Below, one piece after another: positions 12,039 to 42,470 of a stretch of 64,000 nucleotides of DNA (position 1 is its first letter; the number at the start of each line of letters is the position of its first letter). The stretch comes from Mesostigma viride (lineage: Eukaryota; Streptophyta; Mesostigmatophyceae; Mesostigmatales; Mesostigmataceae), in the NCBI GenBank assembly GCA_009746045.1, contig RPFO01000161.1, forward strand, positions 2,501 to 66,500, given 5' to 3'. The translations under genes and the position numbers were made by a program. Under the pieces are notes generated by a model. The model had not been told where the DNA came from, did not search any database, and was given only the letters and a program-made list of their open reading frames with translations.

Positions 12039-12617
12039 GTGCATCATCTGGTGCTAGGCCCCATCACGACCTGGGCGGACATGCTTAAGCAACATACCAC
12101 CTCCACCACCTCCGCCGTCGCAGCCCAGCTCCAGCGGCAGACGCTTGACCTCCGCGAGGAGGCCGAGCTCGCCAAGCGCAGCCTCAACGTCATTGTCAAG
12201 AATCTCAAGATGGAGGAAGGTGAGAATTCCGAGAAGCTTGCGCGTGCTTTTGAGAGAGAAATCCTTGATCGCATGGGCCTTACTGGTGAGATCGAGCTGG
12301 CCGCCCACCGCCTTCCCCGCGCGCGGGGTAAGGCCGGGCCGCCCCCGCTCCTTCTCACCTTTAAGACCCCGGCGGACAAGATTTCTTTTCTCAGACGCCG
12401 CAAGCGGCTCGAGAAGACTCTCTTCACCCTTGACGACGACTTGACCCTGGCACAGCAACAACGGCGACGGGAGCTATGGCCGACCTACCTCCAGCTCCGG
12501 CAGACCAAGGCGGGCCAGCCGGTGTACTGGAAGGGGGCGGCCATCTACGTCGGCCACAAGCCCTGGCAAGCGACCCCCTCGACCACCGCGGCCCCAGCAA
12601 CCCCAGCCCCCGCCTAG
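12039..12617 (+). CDS. LINE ORF1 protein (RNA-binding, L1-ORF1-like)
   Basis: A 192-residue open frame. The N-terminus (ADMLKQHTTSTTSAVAAQLQ) is followed by a probable short coiled segment. A central part SLNVIVKNLKMEEGEN resembles the start of the RNA-recognition domain of LINE ORF1 proteins. The C-terminal part (KTLFTLDDDLTLAQQQRRRE, then PVYWKGAAIYV) matches the arrangement of the L1 ORF1 C-terminal domain, where a helix with an RRREL-like patch precedes a short strand with a Y.G pattern. It is intact, unlike all ORF2 copies here, but the surrounding element is incomplete. A decayed inverted copy lies at 13.19-13.66 kb and a more distant one at 46.76-47.06 kb. The true start could be one of several downstream ATGs. 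Confidence 0.75.
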   Translation: MHHLVLGPITTWADMLKQHTTSTTSAVAAQLQRQTLDLREEAELAKRSLNVIVKNLKMEEGENSEKLARAFEREILDRMGLTGEIELAAHRLPRARGKAGPPPLLLTFKTPADKISFLRRRKRLEKTLFTLDDDLTLAQQQRRRELWPTYLQLRQTKAGQPVYWKGAAIYVGHKPWQATPSTTAAPATPAPA

Positions 12618-12639
12618 GGGAATACAGCAGTAGTGTAGA

Positions 12640-13663
12640 ATAGTTAGACAGTGGCCTTGTACATGCCCGCCTACTACAGGCACTATACCAGCTGAGGCCT
12701 AGCCTTTTTACTCATGTACATGTGTGCCTATGATGAGCCACACCCCAGACGATGCCTAGTTTTATTTAGTAATGCTGTGCCCATGCGGAGAGCTGCTCTC
12801 TGCTGAGATGCCACGCTCTAGTTTTTGTATAGCCATGATGATCTTCCCCCTCACAGGCATGCTCCCCCCTTACCCGGGCATAGCGTGATAGACCATGAGG
12901 GTGCGGGTGCCCTGGTGCACCTAGAGCAGGGGTAGCTTACATTCCCACCCTTGCATGAAGTAGCCTAGAATGTATTAAAAGCCATATGCCCCTTCTCAGG
13001 GCTATGTGCTACATCTACTCCCAACGGAGTGATGTTGATAATTAATTAATTAATTAATTAATCATCTGGTGTGGAGCCCATCATAGGCAGACATGTACAT
13101 GGCTAAATAATGCCAATTCATCATCTGGTGTGGGCCGGTCTGCATCATAGGCATACATGTACATGGCCACGTTGGCTAAGCCTTACTATTCTACTCTACT
13201 ACTGCTATAGTCCCCGGCCTATGCTGAGGTTGCTGCAAGGGTGCTGGGGCAGCGGGGGTCGCTTGCCAGGGCTTGTGGTCGACGTAGATGGCCGCCCCCT
13301 TCCAGTGCACCGGCTTCCCTGCAGCTGTCTGCCGGAGCTGGAGGTAGGTCGGCCATAGCTCCCGTCGCCGTTGTTGCTGCGCCAGGGTCAAGTCGTCGTC
13401 GACCCTCCCACTGAGGACTTATGCTCACGTGACGCAGTCACGTGTCTATTTATTAATTAATTAATTAAGTCGTCGTCCAGAGTGTAGTGAGTCCTCTCGA
13501 GCCGCTTGCGGCGTCTGAGGAACGAAATTTGTCCGCCGGGTTCTCAAAGATGAGCAGCAGCGGAGCTAGCGGTCCTGCCTTACCCCGCGAGCTAGCGGGG
13601 AAGCCGGTGGGCCTCCAGCTTGATCTCACCAATGAGGCCCACGCGGCCAAGGATTACATAAGC
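12640..13663 (-). pseudogene. Inverted LINE copy: ORF1 (13,191-13,663) plus spacer
   Basis: The minus strand of 13,191-13,663 repeats the C-terminal two thirds of ORF1: frames with RGKAGPLAPLLLIFENPADK and LAQQQRRRELWPTYLQLRQ, broken by shifts and by a 66-bp insertion. Sequence down to about 12,640 corresponds to the region that follows ORF1, including the block shared with 480-660. This copy converges on the plus-strand ORF1 copy at 12,039. 11,975-12,040 and 12,765-12,830 are also mutually inverted. Confidence 0.75.
13401..13466 (+). mobile_element. 66-bp LINE 3'-tail insertion
   Basis: The insert holds only the last block of the LINE 3' end (CTGAGGACTTATGCTCACGT..., TATTAATTAATTAATT). It is flanked by a perfect 11-bp duplication, AAGTCGTCGTC, at 13390-13400 and 13467-13477. 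The uninterrupted target is visible in the plus-strand ORF1 copy near 12,430. This is direct evidence that very short LINE tails were inserted by target-primed reverse transcription. Confidence 0.88.
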
Positions 13664-13948
13664 TCACCCATAATTCCATTCCTTTGCACCCAATTCATTA
13701 AAATTTATGGCGCCCACGTACGTGTGACACAGTCGCGTGTAATCTACTAATTAATGCGTACCAACATCAGAACCAATGCAGTCTATGTGTACCACCTGTG
13801 TACCAACATCAGAAGTACCGTCAAGCAACGTAGACTACGCGACCAGCGGGGCACCTGGCTCGAGCGACCAGGTATACACGCCTGAGGGCCAGGACATGGT
13901 CTGCCCAGTCCTTTCGACATGTCCTCACGTGGGAGGCCCGGTCATTAC

Positions 13949-34093
<20,145 letters not shown>

Positions 34094-34507
34094 TCACTGC
34101 AAGGAGGGGGGGGGGGGGGGGGGGGAGCGAACCAGAATCAAAGCCAAAAATTCAGGTAGAAAGTAGAAACAGGTGCTTCTTACTTTATCTACCTATCTAG
34201 ATCATCCCAGTGCAGATGATTCCAACATTGTTGTAGAAGAACAAAGTCCACATAATTTCTATCACGATGTGCTGGTACAAGATGCCAACCGTGAAACCAA
34301 AGTACAGGGAACAAGATCCAAATCTAGGCTAAAACCCACCACCACCAAACACACACACACACCTCCACGGGCGGCAAGTCGTCCCTATCCCCCCCCTACT
34401 CGTCTACCCCCCCCCCCACACACACACACGCGTGATGGCGTGCGTGCTGATACCCCACGCCACCCGCAAACAAAGGAAGGGGAGGACGGGGAACAGACAC
34501 CACCCAC

Positions 34508-37500
34508 CAAGTGAGACGGCATGCTGGCCGCCGCCACTGGTTCCGCTGCGTAGGAAGGCCGTGCACTGGAGGGGGCTGCTGGGGACATCGCCGCGCTTTT
34601 CCCACTGGGGGGGAGGACACTCGGCTTCCAAGTCCAAGGCGAAGCCCCTGGGGAACTTGACAAGGCTGAGGCTGCACTCTGGCCTGGAAATGACAAGCCA
34701 GGTAGGAGGTCCAGCCGTCATCCCGCCACATATGCGGGGCCAACAAGAGGTTGTTCACGTCAAGCATACGTGACAACTGCAGCAATTGGAAACATCAAGG
34801 CTTGGAGCCTGCCCACCTTGCGCTTGCCATGCAACGACATGCAGGAAAATGCAAATCTATGCAGGAAAATGCAAATCTATGCAGGAGATAGAGTGAACAG
34901 AGAACTTAGGGACGGGCTATAGAGGAAATAGGCTTTTCGCAGGCCAGGCTACGGAAGGGGCATTGAAAACAGGAAGGCGGATCATCCAAGTGCCACTAGC
35001 TACCGCTCTTGTCCCCTTGATCGCCCATAAAGCCCGCCAAAATAGATGCTCAAGCCATGATTCGCCGTGGCTAAGGGTACGCTGCGCGTGGCAGGAGCCA
35101 GCCCAACCCCGCTCAACCTTGCTTACATGGCGCAGACACCAACAACTGGGTGCATGTACCAACAGCCAAACGACTCCACCACACACCTTGCTAGGTGAGC
35201 GACCACCTACAGAGCTGACCAGCACATCTTGAATATGTCCACCACAACACCACAATGACAGCTGATTAGGTCTAACCTTGGAAGTGTACCCTTTTTCGGA
35301 CGCGCACTGTCTTAACAGTGTACCCTATTTAGGGTATAGATAGCGGGCCACATCACAGCGATGGCAACCAGATGGCTAACAAGCCTCGTTATTTTTTCTG
35401 GCAGCAAAGAACCGTTGTCAGGGAAGGCAGCGAGGGTTCCTGTCAGAACGATCAATCTCTCATTCCCAAGCTTACAGTGGTATACAACAATCCGAGTCCT
35501 GAAGCCATTTTAACTAGCCAGGCATCATCAATCAAAAAGGTACCCTATGTCATCACTCCTCTACAGTTCTCCACTCGCGCAGTTGGATGCTGGTAATTGC
35601 TCAAGCGGATGCCATTCGGCATCACTCGACACCCGTATCCCTGGAGACGCCCCACTACTTTCTCACTCTCCCATCCATGAGCGTTTCTTATACTTTGTAA
35701 AACACTGATGCCGTATCGCCAACCTGCCTTTCACTCATCGTTGCATCCAAATACTCGATTCACCAACCACCCTCTCTGTGCCCTCACGCCACCTGCGTGC
35801 TTATATCATCTAGACATTTACTGTGGTGCCCGACCACCCCTCCTGTGTCGTCACCCTACCTATGCCCTTTATGAGCATCTAAACCCTCGATACATTGCCC
35901 GACCACCCCTCCTGTGTCGTCACGCTACCTTTGCCCCTGATCTCTGTGTAGACGCCGACGAAGAGCTTCCCCCACCGTGTGTTGGGCAAATCTTCTGCCC
36001 ACCCCAACAGGTGCATCATGACCGCCTCCGACACCACCAGCTGGCGCCATGAATGGCCATGCAACGACGAATAAAGGAAGATAAACCGGACCACGAGTGA
36101 AGTTCGGCATCAGTGCGGGGGAGACAGAGAGGGGGGGTGAAGCATAAGAAATTACAAGTGGGATGCATATACACACAAAGTATCAGACATGTTCTAATTA
36201 ACCTGTAAATTGGGTTGGCTGAGGGAAAAACATGGCAGTGCGCCTGGGTGAGAGTGAGGAATGGAAACTTTATTTATTTACATTTGAGAAAAGATTTTGA
36301 TACCAAGGCAGGAACCCAGCTCCATTAAAACCTGGCTTCATCTTTTTGGCATGTATACTTAATGCTCTACTATCATTTCTAAGCAGCTGATTGCATGACG
36401 ACTTCCATGTCATGCAATTTTGTGACCTGAGGCCAGAGATGAGAGTATTTGAGCCTACAAAATCATCATAGTTACAAGCCATCACATAGCTCTTTGCCGT
36501 GCTGCTTGTAGTATGCCATGTCATGACATAGGCCTGAGGCAAGAGATGAAAATATTTGAGCTTACAAAATCATCATAGTCACAAGCCATCACAAAGCTCT
36601 TTGCCGTGCTGCTTGTAGTATGCCATGTCATGACATAGGCCTGAGGCAAGAGATGAAAATATTTGAGCTTACAAAATCATCATAGTCACAAGCCATCACA
36701 TAGCTCTTTGCCGTGCTGCTTGTAGTATGAAATGTCATGACATAGGCCTGAGGCAAGAGATGAAAATATTTGAGCTTACAAAATCATCATAGTTACAAGC
36801 CATCACATAGCTCTTTGCCGTGCTGCTTGTAGTATGCCATGCCATGACATAGGCCTGAGGCAAGAGATGAAAATATTTGAGCTTACAAAATCATCATAGT
36901 CACAAGCAATCACATAGCTCTTTGCCGTGCTGCTTGTAGTATGCCATGTCATGACATAGGCCTGAGGCAAGAGATGAAAATATTTGAGCTTACAAAATCA
37001 TCATAGTCACAAGCCATCACATAGATCTTTGCCGTAATGCTTGTAGTATGCGATGTCATGACATAGGTGTGATGATAACACCATGTGCACCGGAGTATGG
37101 GATGGGCGTAACTGAACCTATTGTGGCATCGGTAGCGTAATTGTTCCATCGACAAAGACACGAAGTCACAGGGAGGACCATGATTAATTAATAGACACGT
37201 GACTGCGTCACGTGAGCATAAGTCCTCAGTGGGAGGGGAACATGGGATGGAATGGATGAGGTAAGCTAATAGGTGGGAGGACTATGATAGGGAGCACCAT
37301 CATAAGGTCGAACACCATCATAAGGAGGATCTTGATAGGGAGCATCATCATAAGGTCGAGCACCATCATAAGGAGGATCTTGATAGGGAGCATCATCATA
37401 AGGTCGAGCACCATCATAAGGAGGATCTTGATAGGGAGCATCATCATAAGGTCGAGCACCATCATAAGGAGGATCTTGATAGGGAGCATCATCATAAGGT

Positions 37501-40500
37501 CGAGCACCATCATAAGGAGGATCTTGATAGGGAGCATCATCATAAGGTCGAGCACCATCATAAGGAGGATCTTGATAGGGAGCATCATCATAAGGTCGAG
37601 CACCATCATAAGGAGGATCTTGATAGGGAGCATCATCATAAGGTCGAGCACCATCATAAGGAGGACCTTGATAGGGAGCATCATCATAAGGTTGAGCACC
37701 ATCAGGAGCACGGTCATAAAGAAGACCATTTATAGGGAGCACCAGAGGCATGCGGTCTCAAATAGGCTCTAGTATGACACAATGTGAATATGCTATGAGA
37801 CAGGTTCAATTACAATACAACGAGAATAGGCTATGGAATGGACGTAGATGACATTCTGGTGACATGAGGCCACAGCGAGCACCAAATACAACCGCATGTA
37901 CTTATACTCCTTTTGTAAATTCATGGAAAATAAAGCACACGACTAGAGTCTGGAAAGCTCCCCGACTATGTCAGTGGCCCATGGCTGCCGCGTTAGAAGG
38001 CGACCCTTCCTTGGGCGAAATAGGGGCAGCTGAGACCATACGGCGGGAGTATTGGTTATTGTTCTTTAAGGATCAAGGGGATGGCTGGCGGAAAGGGGAT
38101 AGCGTGCTCATGTCTCATAATATGTAAAGCCAAGCGAATGGCTCTCACTTGCTGGTGTCCAGAACCAAAGGAACGGCACCAGGAAGTGGAAACATGCCCT
38201 CTTGTAGGAGTGTGCGAGAACAGGTCTGCGTGAAAAACGAAATGGTGGCCCAAATTTAAAAGCCACCGCAGACCCTTGACCATCCCCCTTGACATTCCTC
38301 CTTGACCATCATCGAGGGGGCACTTCCATCGCAAGAGTCTGACCAGTGAAACTAATGTCTGCTTGACATGGGCTGTAGTTGGGGGAAAGGGGAGCACTCG
38401 TGAAGCCTAGGGGGGCATGCACCTGATTGTCGCGCCTGTTGGCTGCCGCCGCGACCAGCCGCTTCTTCCATTTGTCACTCGCCAGCGCGTCAAGAAACGC
38501 CCCGTGTTTCTTCTTCACGCAGTGGTCACATATCTGGGGAGACACAGACGCGCCATCGGGCATGTGAGTGTGTGTGTGCGTGTGTGTGTGTGTGTGTGCA
38601 GGGAAGGTGTCGCACAAGCGGCGGTGAATATAGATGTTATGGCTTTTTTAATTTCTATCCCTTACCAACCAAAACGTCTCGCAGGATAAACTGGGATGTT
38701 GCACCCGGGATAACGGTGCAAAGACATGAGAACGTGCATGCGTGCCATGAAAACATGGCGTGTGTGCGTGTGTGTTCATCACTCTATACATCCTTGGTAC
38801 GTGCGTGTGTGTTTGCTCATCACTCCATCGGTTATCCCTGGTATGCGTTTACCTGGTATGTGTAACACCCCCACCCCCCTCGCAGGTCCGTGTGTTGTCC
38901 TAGACTCATGAGCTGCGATGTTGCGAATAGCCGCCTTGAGAAGTCTATGAGGGTTATCCGGACATCCCGGGCACAAAGTGCGGGACGATGGAGGCGTCCC
39001 GAGCAGAGTGTCTATACTTGGGGGTCTATACTTGGGCCAAGCCTAAGGTCTAACCGTGATGCCAAGTCTACAGAACCCGTTCTATCCCAGCAGGCATAGC
39101 GCTTGCCCCTTTCCTGCCCACGAATTCTGGGAAATGCATTATGGGAAATGGTCTTGTTCCAAAGTAGTCATGTCCAGGAGATCAAGTAGAAGTGCCCTTG
39201 GTGGATTCAGCCGGCAAGGAATAGGCAGATAAGAATGTCTTATGCCTCGGAGGCACAAACAAAACAATAACACAACCCGTATCAAGGAGACAACAAGCGT
39301 ATGTTCTCAAATGTGATACAACCCGTATGTTCTCAAATGTAATACATCCCGTATGTTCTCAAACGTAATACATCCCGTATGTTCTCAAACGTAAACAACT
39401 CGTATGTTCTCAAATGGCACTTCTTCTTCCCCCTCAGCGCACCCGGCGCTTGTTGGTGCTGCCTTCTGGATGAGGCGTAATAGGGTGATCGAGTGAGAGG
39501 GCGGAGTAGTAGGAGGGTGGTAGGGCCATGAGGCAGGTGGTGGGGTAACTAGGCCAGAGGGCAATCAGGCCATAAGGTCACGGGGTAACTTCTTTTCCAA
39601 AGTTCGTTGGAACTAATTTCTTAGAATATTTTGGATGGGCCCACTGTGTGACTGGGAGGTATCTTACCTTGAACACAGCCAGGCATGCGTTGGCGCTCTC
39701 TTCCGAAAGGTGCCATAGCTGGTCAGTCGGGCGATGGACTGACAGGGGGTTCCACGTACCCCTTTCAACCCCAGCGCGCCGAGGCACGCGCTGGCGCGGT
39801 CTTCAACATGATTGCCCCTTATGCCTATAGCACAGCTATGAGGCAAACGCCGTGTAACAGGGCACTGCCCTTACCCTTGACACAACCAGGCCATGTCGGC
39901 CCTTACCCTTGACACAACCAGGCCATGTCGGCCCTTACCCTTGACACAACCAGGCCATGTCGGCCCTTACCCTTGACACAACCAGGCCATGTCAGCCCTT
40001 ACCCTTGACACAACCAGGCCATGTCGGCCCTTACCCTTGAGACAACCAGGCCATGTCGGCGCTGCCGTCCGAGAGGAGGGATAGTGCGGTGCAAGGGCGA
40101 TGGGATGCCAAGACGATTCTCTTGCTCCCGGAGAGGCAACTCTCTTACCCGCATCGCGACAAGGCAGTTGTGGGTGCTGCCTTTCTGGTAGAAGGGATAT
40201 TGGGGTCAGCTGGCTGGGGCGTAGAGTAGGGTAAGGAAAAGCGTGAACATGCACTGAAGGGATGCCACGGAGTACCCGATGAGGTACTTTTCTACGCAGT
40301 AGAGTAGATAGCAGGGCAGTAGAGCGAGCGATGGATCATAACGTGATTCTCTATTTCTTGCATGGTAGATAATGCTCCTAAAGATAGAGCGATGGATCAT
40401 GACATGATTCTCTATTTCTTGCATGGTAGATAATTCTCTTAAAGATAGAGCGAAGGTATATGATTCTCTATAATAGATGGTAGATAATTCTCTTAAAGAT

Positions 40501-42470
40501 AGAGCGGTGGTACGATGAGATGATTCTCTTAAAGATACAACTAGACGAGACAACTCCCTTACCCTCAGCGCAACCAGGCACGCGCTGGCGCTGTCTTCCA
40601 TGATGTGGGGCTTGAGCGCGCACAGGGCTGCCTCCGCCGTGCTGATGATGCAGCCAGCATAAGCGAGGGAGCCAGCGTGCGGCCAGCATAAGCAAGGGAG
40701 CCAGAGTGCGGCCAGCATAAGCAAGGGAGCCAGCGTGCGGCCAGTAAGCGAGGGAGCCAGAGTGCGGCCGGTAAGCGAGGGAGTTGAATGTTAACTGACA
40801 TGAAGGGAATCGAATCATGTAATAGAAAATTAAATAACACGAAACCACGTGACAGTTTGTTGAGTGAGTACATACAATAGCATTACAATAATATATACTG
40901 TGCCCAGCCGACCTCACTTACTTTAACTGGGAAGAAAAATGAGACTTGATTAGCTTGAATGCATGATAATTGCCTTCATTGCGCATGATAGCCGCACAGC
41001 GCGCTGTGATGTTTACCTTGAAATGCTGGCTCACAGCGCTGTTCGCGTGGTGGACAAATCATTGATAAAGCTAAGGGTAACCGTACTGGCTCACAGCGCT
41101 ATTCCCGTGGTGGACAAATCATTGATGAAGCTAAGGGTAACTGTACTGGCTCACAGCGCTATTCACGTGGTGGACAAATCATTGATAAAGCTAAGGGTAA
41201 CCGTACTTCGGATGAACGGCGATCACACACATACCCGTCATGTGATCCCTGGCCAACGCCATTGTGGCAGCAATTCACACCGGCAAGTAATTCATGGCAG
41301 CAACTCACGGCAGCAATTTATGGCAGCACTTCATGGCGGTAAGCAGTGGCATACTGTGATTACAAGTATTGTGATTAAAAAAACAGGATATTACAATTAT
41401 TCTTGTCTTGGACCCAGGGCCACTTAAAACTCCTCCTGTCCCTCCCCCTCCCTTTCGGGGCTTTTCCCCCCCAACCCATCGGCCCGCCACTGGTGCGACA
41501 CGACATCTTCCTATCGCTTCATGCCGGACGGACCCTCCAACCCAAGAGGCAAATACCTCTTGTCCTACTCCTCGCCACATTCCTAGCCCCAGGGTCCCCC
41601 TCACGTGGCCAAAAAACTAGGGCATCATCCAAATTCGAGAACGCAGAGACTCCCATCAACGAGCTTGGACTTGGAAAATTTGGAGACGACCCAGCATCTT
41701 ACACATGATTCGATAAAGAGAATACCTCGTACTGATAGGAGGCATTACAAGTAAGTAACGTTGAAAACCAGAAGTTATTAATCTCGAGCGTGGAGATTGA
41801 AAAGGCAGGTGAACGATTGACCGGATGATTTCATAGCCCCGCGTTCAGCAGTGGATAGATTGGGCATCCACGCGCATCCACGTGTAGCATCCAAGTGCTG
41901 TGGTAGCCATAAACGGGTACTAAAAATCTTTCGCCCTAGGCACTGTGCATTCTGACAAGCTGTGCTGCACACATACCGTCAATTACCCAGCTATCTATCG
42001 AGGTTACATAAAACTGAGACAACTGACCGCGGTGGCCCACTGCAAGCGCGCCTCGCGAATGCTTCCATGGCCTCGGTGTCTTCCACCTGGACATCCACAC
42101 ATGCACACAAAACCACGGCGTGCGAGTGCATCCCGTGCAGTAATGGATGCGCTCTGAAAATGACCATGTCACACTCACTACGAGCAAACGCGGCTCGTAA
42201 AACGGCAGGGCCAAGCTCAAAAAAAGGATCCCGTTGCGAATTGGAGCCGCGGCAATCTGCAAAACGGCTTACTACATGCGATGTGTAAGTTTTTTCCGTC
42301 CACAAATCTGACGGGTTGGACAGGTAAAAAGCCAAAGACCAAATAATGGGTCCCGAACCTACCCTGCATTGAATATCGACTTGAATTGCCCGCAGAATGA
42401 GGGATTCAAACTGTGCAGCATCGGGATGGCTCTTTGAGCCGAGAATTTTCTGTATGGCATCTAAAGGCAT
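34508..42470 (-). CDS. VHS-domain protein, six exons
   Basis: VHS domains are about 140-residue helical bundles found at the N-terminus of endosomal sorting proteins that bind ubiquitinated cargo. Exons: 42363-42470 (ATG at 42468-42470; MPLDAIQKILGSKSHPDAAQ), 42028-42086 (VEDTEAMEAFARRACSGPP), 40563-40641 (TAEAALCALKPHIMEDSASA), 38423-38533, 35929-36040 and 34508-34683. All junctions have GT-AG and compatible phases (0, 2, 0, 0, 1). The joined ACLVALRICDHCVKKKHGAF matches the central VHS helix (LLE-x-CVKN-x-G-x-x-F), followed by ALASDKWKKRL, VSEAVMMHLLGWAEDL and FVGVYTEIRGKG, the usual last helices. The sixth exon is a serine/alanine/proline linker. Reading on with a phase-0 join meets TGA at 34,096, giving 215 residues; an alternative donor would join it to the CHUP1-like exons. 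No GAT domain was found. Confidence 0.72.
36408..37066. repeat. 107-bp tandem repeat, six copies
   Basis: Landmarks such as CTCTTTGCCGTGCTGCTTGT recur at 36490, 36597, 36704, 36811, 36918 and, changed, 37025. The first and last copies are diverged. Located in the intron between VHS exons 38423-38533 and 35929-36040. Confidence 0.92.
37175..37262 (-). mobile_element. LINE 3'-tail insertion
   Basis: Reverse orientation of the LINE 3' end: ATTAATTAAT, then GACACGTGACTGCGTCACGT and GCATAAGTCCTCAGTGGGAG, then GGGATGGAATGGATGA. It is truncated to about 85 bp. It abuts the 48-bp array. I could not identify a convincing target duplication. Confidence 0.8.
37281..37720. repeat. 48-bp tandem repeat, about eight copies
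   Basis: Unit contains CATCATAAGGAGGATCTTGA and GGGAGCATCATCATAAGG; landmarks recur every 48 bp from 37,327. Because 48 is divisible by three, several frames stay open. On the minus strand one frame repeats PYDDAPYQDPPYDGAR, but other frames are equally open, so coding is not supported. Confidence 0.92.
39297..39416. repeat. Short tandem repeat with CGTATGTTCTCAAA core
   Basis: Five copies of a 26-30-bp unit (CCGTATGTTCTCAAATGTAA type). Confidence 0.85.
39433..40181 (-). repeat. Copies of the VHS exon 3 donor, including a 32-bp minisatellite
   Basis: Exon 40563-40641 ends in GCGTGCCTGGTTGCGCTGAG followed by GGTAAGG. Degenerate copies of this end plus donor lie downstream in the same intron at about 40,131-40,181, 39,767-39,813, 39,659-39,704 and 39,433-39,472. 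Six tandem 32-bp units at 39,869-40,060 each contain a GGCCTGGTTGTGTCAAGG core followed by GTAAGGG. Several copies keep a good donor. Confidence 0.85.
40656..40795. repeat. Tandem repeat with GCATAAGCGAGGGAGCCAG core
   Basis: Four to five copies of a roughly 25-33-bp unit that starts only about 12 bp from the acceptor of VHS exon 40563-40641. Confidence 0.85.
41024..41205. repeat. 60-bp tandem repeat, three copies
   Basis: CTGGCTCACAGCGCT recurs exactly every 60 bp. Lies in the second intron of the VHS gene. Confidence 0.95.

Noticed and set aside
39659..39830. Candidate minus exon with SEESANACLAVFK and GTAAGA
   Set aside because: It is a degenerate copy of the end of VHS exon 3; splice phases and the domain fit exon 40563-40641 joined to 38423-38533 without it.
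36408..40060. CRISPR array
   Set aside because: The repeats are contiguous tandem units without unique spacers of constant length, and the DNA is eukaryotic nuclear.
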